Source: Candidatus Aminicenantota bacterium
Lineage (GTDB): Bacteria > Acidobacteriota > Aminicenantia > Aminicenantales > UBA8522
NCBI GenBank assembly: GCA_016934895.1
Contig: JAFGRZ010000068.1
Span: 1 to 25,270 of the forward strand
Reading direction: 5' to 3'
Length of the DNA stretch: 25,270 bases
This document shows positions 22,321-25,270 of this stretch, one piece after another. The position numbers and the translations under genes were made by a program. Within the stretch, counting starts at the first letter, position 1. Each line of letters opens with the position of its first letter. Under the pieces are notes generated by a model. That model was not told the DNA's origin. It ran no database searches and was given only the letters and a program-made list of their open reading frames with translations.

Positions 22321-23216
22321 AGAAGATCCTTCTCGCGGATTCTTTGGACAAAGAGGCCACGGAGAAGATCCAGGCCATTCCCGGCGGCGAAGTGACGGTG
22401 AAGACGGGAATGGACGAGGCCGAACTCGTTCGGACCATTCCCGGCTTCAACGCCATCGTCGTGCGGAGCACCACTAAAGTGACCCGGAAAGTGATCGAGG
22501 CGGCCAGCGGGCTGGAGATCATCGTCCGGGCGGGCATCGGGCTGGATAACATCGATGTCGGAGCCGCCAAGGAAAAAGGCATCAAGGTGGCCAACACTCC
22601 GGCGGCGACGACGATCTCCGTCGCCGAGCTGACATTGGGTTTGATGCTCGGCGCCGTCCGTCAGCTCGGTCGGGCCAACCTTTCCTTGAAGGAACACAAA
22701 TGGGAGAAAAAGGCTCTCTCCGGAACCGAGCTTCACGGGAAGACACTGGGGATCATCGGGGGCGGCCGGATCGGCCTGGCCGTCGCGGAGCGGGCCCTGG
22801 CTTTCGGCATGAAAATCCTTATCTATGACGTCGTCCGGGTCGAGACAAAACTCAACGTCAGTCAGGTCGAGATGGAGGACCTCCTCTCCCGATCCGACAT
22901 CATCACCCTGCATACGCCCAAGCAGGCCGAACCTTTGCTCGGCCGCGAGGAGTTCCAGAAGATGAAGGACGGCGTCATCCTGGTCAACGCCGCTCGCGGC
23001 GGAGTCGTGGACGAAGCCGCGCTCTTGGAAGCTCTCAATTCCGGTAAGGTCCGGACTGCGGCAGTGGACGTCTTCGAGAGGGAGCCCCCGACGGATTTCG
23101 CGCTGATCGACCATCCCAACGTGATGGCTTCGCCCCACATCGGGGCGGCGGCCAAGGAAGGGCAGAAACGGGCCGGCCTGGAGGTCGCCAGGATCCTGGA
23201 GGCGAATCTGACCTGA
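22317..23216 (+). CDS. serA: D-3-phosphoglycerate dehydrogenase, short form
   Basis: NAD-dependent D-2-hydroxyacid dehydrogenase of 299 residues, the short SerA form without the ACT or ASB regulatory domains. It has the Rossmann motif GIIGGGRIG (145-153), an acidic NAD-selecting D171 in IYDVV, the substrate block VRSTTKV (49-55), RAGIGLDNID (71-80), and the catalytic R227 (NAARGGVVDE), E256 (FEREPP) and H274 (SPHIGAAA). It is coupled to the upstream aminotransferase by ATGA. Together they would turn 3-phosphoglycerate into phosphoserine. Absence of an ACT domain implies no direct serine feedback through that module. The alternative, a general 2-hydroxyacid dehydrogenase, is less likely because of the pairing. 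Confidence 0.9.
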   Translation: MKKILLADSLDKEATEKIQAIPGGEVTVKTGMDEAELVRTIPGFNAIVVRSTTKVTRKVIEAASGLEIIVRAGIGLDNIDVGAAKEKGIKVANTPAATTISVAELTLGLMLGAVRQLGRANLSLKEHKWEKKALSGTELHGKTLGIIGGGRIGLAVAERALAFGMKILIYDVVRVETKLNVSQVEMEDLLSRSDIITLHTPKQAEPLLGREEFQKMKDGVILVNAARGGVVDEAALLEALNSGKVRTAAVDVFEREPPTDFALIDHPNVMASPHIGAAAKEGQKRAGLEVARILEANLT

Positions 23217-23259
23217 TCGCGGCTGAACGGACCGGGCGATATCCAGCCTGGAGATAAAG

Positions 23260-24420
23260 ATGGATGTGATATACCTCGATAACAACGCCACCACTCCCGT
23301 CGATCCTGCGGTGGCGGAGAAAATGTCCGCGTTCCTGAAAGAACATTTCGGGAACCCCTCCTCTCTCTATCCCATCGGCCGAAGGGTCAAAGAGTTCGTC
23401 ACCCAGGCTCGGGAATCGGTCGCCAAGGCGATCGGCGCTCAGCGAAGCGAGGTCTTTTTTACGAGCAGCGGCACCGAGTCTGACAACTGGGCGATCCGGG
23501 GAGTCCTCGACGCTTGCCCCGACAAGAGGGATCTCGTGATCTCGGCGATCGAGCATCCGGCCGTTCTGCAGATGGCCGATGATCTCGAGAGAAAAAATTA
23601 TAAAGTCACGCATGTCCCGGTGGACAGCGACGGAGTCGTGGACCTCGATTTCCTCCGCCGGGCCGTCACGCCCCAGACCGCTCTCATCTCGATCATGCAG
23701 GCCAACAATGAAATCGGGACGATTCAACCGATCGAGGAGATCGTCGGCCTGGCCCGGGAAAAAGGCGTTCCCGTCCACACCGACGCCGTCCAGTCCTTCG
23801 GCAAGATAGACATAAATGTGGCCAAACTCGGTGTTGATTTCATGACCCTTTCCGCCCACAAGGTTTACGGCCCCAAAGGAGTCGGGGCTCTGTATGTCCG
23901 CAAGGGAGCGGATATCCGTCCCTTCATTCACGGGGGTCACCAGGAACGCGGGCTCCGCGGCGGGACCGAAAACACGGCCGGGATAGTGGGATTCGGCGAG
24001 GCCGTCAGCATCCTCATGGAGCGCGGAAAGAAAGACAAAGAGAGAATCGGCGGGTTGACCGCCACTTTGAAAAAGGGCATTGAGGACGCAATTCCCAAGC
24101 TCAAGTTCAACGGCCATCCGGAAAAACGTGTCACGAATACGCTCAATATCGCCTTCCCCGGACTGGAGGGGGAAGCCATCCTCCTGGCGCTGGCGACGAA
24201 GGGAATCTGTGTCTCCACCGGCTCCGCCTGCAGCTCGGAATCCGAGGACGTTTCGCATGTTCTTCTGGCCATCGGCTTGAAGCCCGAGGTCGCCCGTTCC
24301 TGCCTCCGCATTTCCCTGGGGCGCTTCAATACAGAAGAGGACGTTCAGGGCATGCTCGAAGTCCTGCCCGGGATCATCCGCAAACTCCGTCATATCTCGG
24401 CCTTCGAACCCGAAGAATAG
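23260..24420 (+). CDS. Cysteine desulfurase (NifS/IscS family)
   Basis: PLP enzyme of 386 residues that takes sulfur from cysteine as a persulfide for Fe-S clusters and other thio-cofactors. It has YLDNNATTPVDP at the N-terminus, FTSSGTESDN (67-76), the PLP-stacking H99 in AIEHPAVL, HTDAVQSFGK (173-182), the Schiff-base lysine K201 in LSAHKVYGPKG, and the persulfide C324 in the flexible loop STGSACSSESE, which marks it as group I. A GGAGA ribosome site precedes the ATG, 43 nt after serA. No iscU or nifU follows in the window. The neighbouring serine genes could help supply cysteine precursor, which is inference. Confidence 0.94.
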   Translation: MDVIYLDNNATTPVDPAVAEKMSAFLKEHFGNPSSLYPIGRRVKEFVTQARESVAKAIGAQRSEVFFTSSGTESDNWAIRGVLDACPDKRDLVISAIEHPAVLQMADDLERKNYKVTHVPVDSDGVVDLDFLRRAVTPQTALISIMQANNEIGTIQPIEEIVGLAREKGVPVHTDAVQSFGKIDINVAKLGVDFMTLSAHKVYGPKGVGALYVRKGADIRPFIHGGHQERGLRGGTENTAGIVGFGEAVSILMERGKKDKERIGGLTATLKKGIEDAIPKLKFNGHPEKRVTNTLNIAFPGLEGEAILLALATKGICVSTGSACSSESEDVSHVLLAIGLKPEVARSCLRISLGRFNTEEDVQGMLEVLPGIIRKLRHISAFEPEE

Positions 24421-24559
24421 CGCGGCCCGCAGCGGCTTCGGTCCTCCAACGCGGCGGATATCGTCGACGGCCGCTTGAAGGGGGAAAACGAATCCGGCCG
24501 GTCAATCCCAGCTTCGGACAGATGACAATCAGACAGGACTCCTGACCACGGACCGTTCC

Positions 24560-25126
24560 TCAGCCTTCAGCTCTGCGGTCCCAGCGCTCGAGCCCCCTGA
24601 GTTGCATCAGATAGATGCGCCGCGCTTCGAGCAGGAAATTTTGATATCCTTGCTGCCGGAAATCGGGATATGTCCAGGGAAGCAGGCGGACGGCGGTCTT
24701 GGTGAACAGGATCTCGAGGTGGCCGTAGATCCCGCGCTGGAGGGGCACCCGGTGGGCGAAATCCTTGGCTGTAGCCATGATCAGCGCGGAACGGGTCAGG
24801 ATGCCGGGATCGAGATTGACCAGGCGGGCCTTCCCGGAGAACGCTTCCCTCAGCTCTTCCTCGAGGGAGTTTGTCCGGGCCTTGATCTCGCTCAGCGAGT
24901 CGGGCGGGATGAGCGTGGTGAAGCTCAGGAACAGCCGGTGCAGGTTTTTCCCCATCTGCCGTTCATAATAATCCGTCGTATTGAAGGGAAAAGCCGAGCT
25001 CTTCAGGTCGACGGCTCCGTAGAGAGAAACCAGCCTCTCCTCCGCGCCGGTGCCATAGCGTTCCTCCGAATAGATGACGCCGATAACAAGTTTGGCCGGA
25101 GCGAAGGGCTTGACCTGGGCCATCAT
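24560..25126 (-). CDS. DUF4416 family protein, function unknown
   Basis: A 188-residue protein matching DUF4416. The family features are the N-terminal KLVIGVIYSEERY, the block FPFNTTDYYERQMG (about 46-59) with its paired tyrosines, VNLDPGILTRSALIMATAKD (about 102-121), HRVPLQRGIYGHLEILF and the C-terminal LPWTYPDFRQQGY. No catalytic motif is known; the conserved D, H and Y residues suggest an enzyme or ligand-binding role. The first ATG (25126) follows AAGGTGAT and a second ATG is immediately downstream. It converges on the cysteine desulfurase gene across a 139-nt gap in which I see no further gene or clear terminator. Confidence 0.88.
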   Translation of the reverse strand: MMAQVKPFAPAKLVIGVIYSEERYGTGAEERLVSLYGAVDLKSSAFPFNTTDYYERQMGKNLHRLFLSFTTLIPPDSLSEIKARTNSLEEELREAFSGKARLVNLDPGILTRSALIMATAKDFAHRVPLQRGIYGHLEILFTKTAVRLLPWTYPDFRQQGYQNFLLEARRIYLMQLRGLERWDRRAEG

Positions 25127-25161
25127 TCATCACCTTAAGCCAGAACGCCCCAGAAAGCAAT

Positions 25162-25179
25162 CGGTCACGCCGCTGACCG
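25162..25179. repeat. Short hairpin upstream of DUF4416 gene
   Basis: CGGTCA and TGACCG form a perfect 6-bp stem around a 6-nt loop. It lies 36 nt upstream of the DUF4416 start and may be an operator, a leader hairpin or part of the repeat region at the window edge. Confidence 0.35.
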
Positions 25180-25209
25180 TATAACAGTTTGTGCCGGGGA
25201 TAACGGCGG

Positions 25210-25250
25210 AAATTGGGGACATGACCGGAAAATTCGGGAGACACAATCCC
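25210..25250. repeat. Degenerate tandem GGGGACA-type repeat
   Basis: AAATTGGGGACATGACC (25210-25226) and AAAATTCGGGAGACACAATC (25229-25248) are two imperfect copies of an AATT-GGGGACA-like unit. Such units are typical of sequences next to REP-associated tyrosine transposase genes; any such gene would lie beyond the window. Confidence 0.4.
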
Positions 25251-25270
25251 CTTTCCAGAGAAATGGGTGA

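Noticed and set aside
22188..24393. Two long minus-strand frames opposite serA and the cysteine desulfurase
   Set aside because: Both are antisense shadows of genes with complete catalytic motifs.
24421..24559. Possible small RNA or terminator between the desulfurase and DUF4416 genes
   Set aside because: Only weak GC-rich stems without a T-run or promoter were seen.

Overview
The window is a gene-dense, GC-rich bacterial chromosome segment. It holds 21 protein genes, one probable gene remnant and no recognisable rRNA or tRNA. No gene-free stretch exceeds 300 bases; the longest true gaps are 1-176, 18349-18645 (which contains the remnant), 24421-24559 (nothing seen) and 25127-25270. Outer-envelope and export features (an RlpA-type lipoprotein, a Tat-exported asparaginase, a membrane-anchored GH63 glucosidase) suggest a diderm bacterium. 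A PurO-type IMP cyclohydrolase paired with a free-standing AICAR formyltransferase, a GH57 branching enzyme, DUF362 and DUF4416 proteins and a ComA homologue suggest an anaerobic, non-model lineage. Candidatus Aminicenantes or a neighbouring acidobacterial group is my guess from gene content; the sequence alone does not prove it.

Layout. glgA (177-1625, +) converges on a long minus-strand run reading leftwards from 9705 to 1636: purO, AICARFT (purH C-terminal half), a standalone LigD-type 3'-phosphoesterase, a 53-residue zinc-binding protein, a GH57 branching enzyme, glgC, a GAF histidine kinase, a single-domain response regulator and galT. Several junctions are tight or overlapping (17-nt overlap GH57/glgC, ATGA at glgC/kinase, 3 nt regulator/galT). 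A perfect TATAAT inside the end of the phosphoesterase gene may give the glycogen part its own transcript. From 9792 to 15967 come a LOG-family nucleotide hydrolase (+), VanZ-like protein (-), RlpA (+), glycosylasparaginase (-), an MFS carrier (+), and a P-loop HPr-kinase-like protein followed by ComA (+). A large GH63 enzyme (-) shares its stop tetranucleotide with comA. From 18427 on there is a radical-SAM C-terminal remnant (-), a DUF362 ferredoxin-like protein (+), an M20 peptidase (+), an aminotransferase-serA-cysteine desulfurase run (+), and a DUF4416 protein (-). The right edge carries degenerate GGGGACA-type repeats like those seen near REP-associated transposases.

How the genes work together. 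glgC makes ADP-glucose, glgA polymerises it and the GH57 enzyme branches the polymer; galT links hexose-1-phosphates to sugar nucleotides, and the kinase/regulator pair is translationally coupled to this set. purO and AICARFT complete IMP synthesis as two separate enzymes. The class V aminotransferase and serA form a compact serine pathway, followed by a cysteine desulfurase. Promoters visible by eye follow a sigma70-like pattern, TTGnnn, 17 bp, TAnnnT, and in several cases the -10 box lies only 6-11 nt before the start codon, suggesting leaderless or very short-leader messages.
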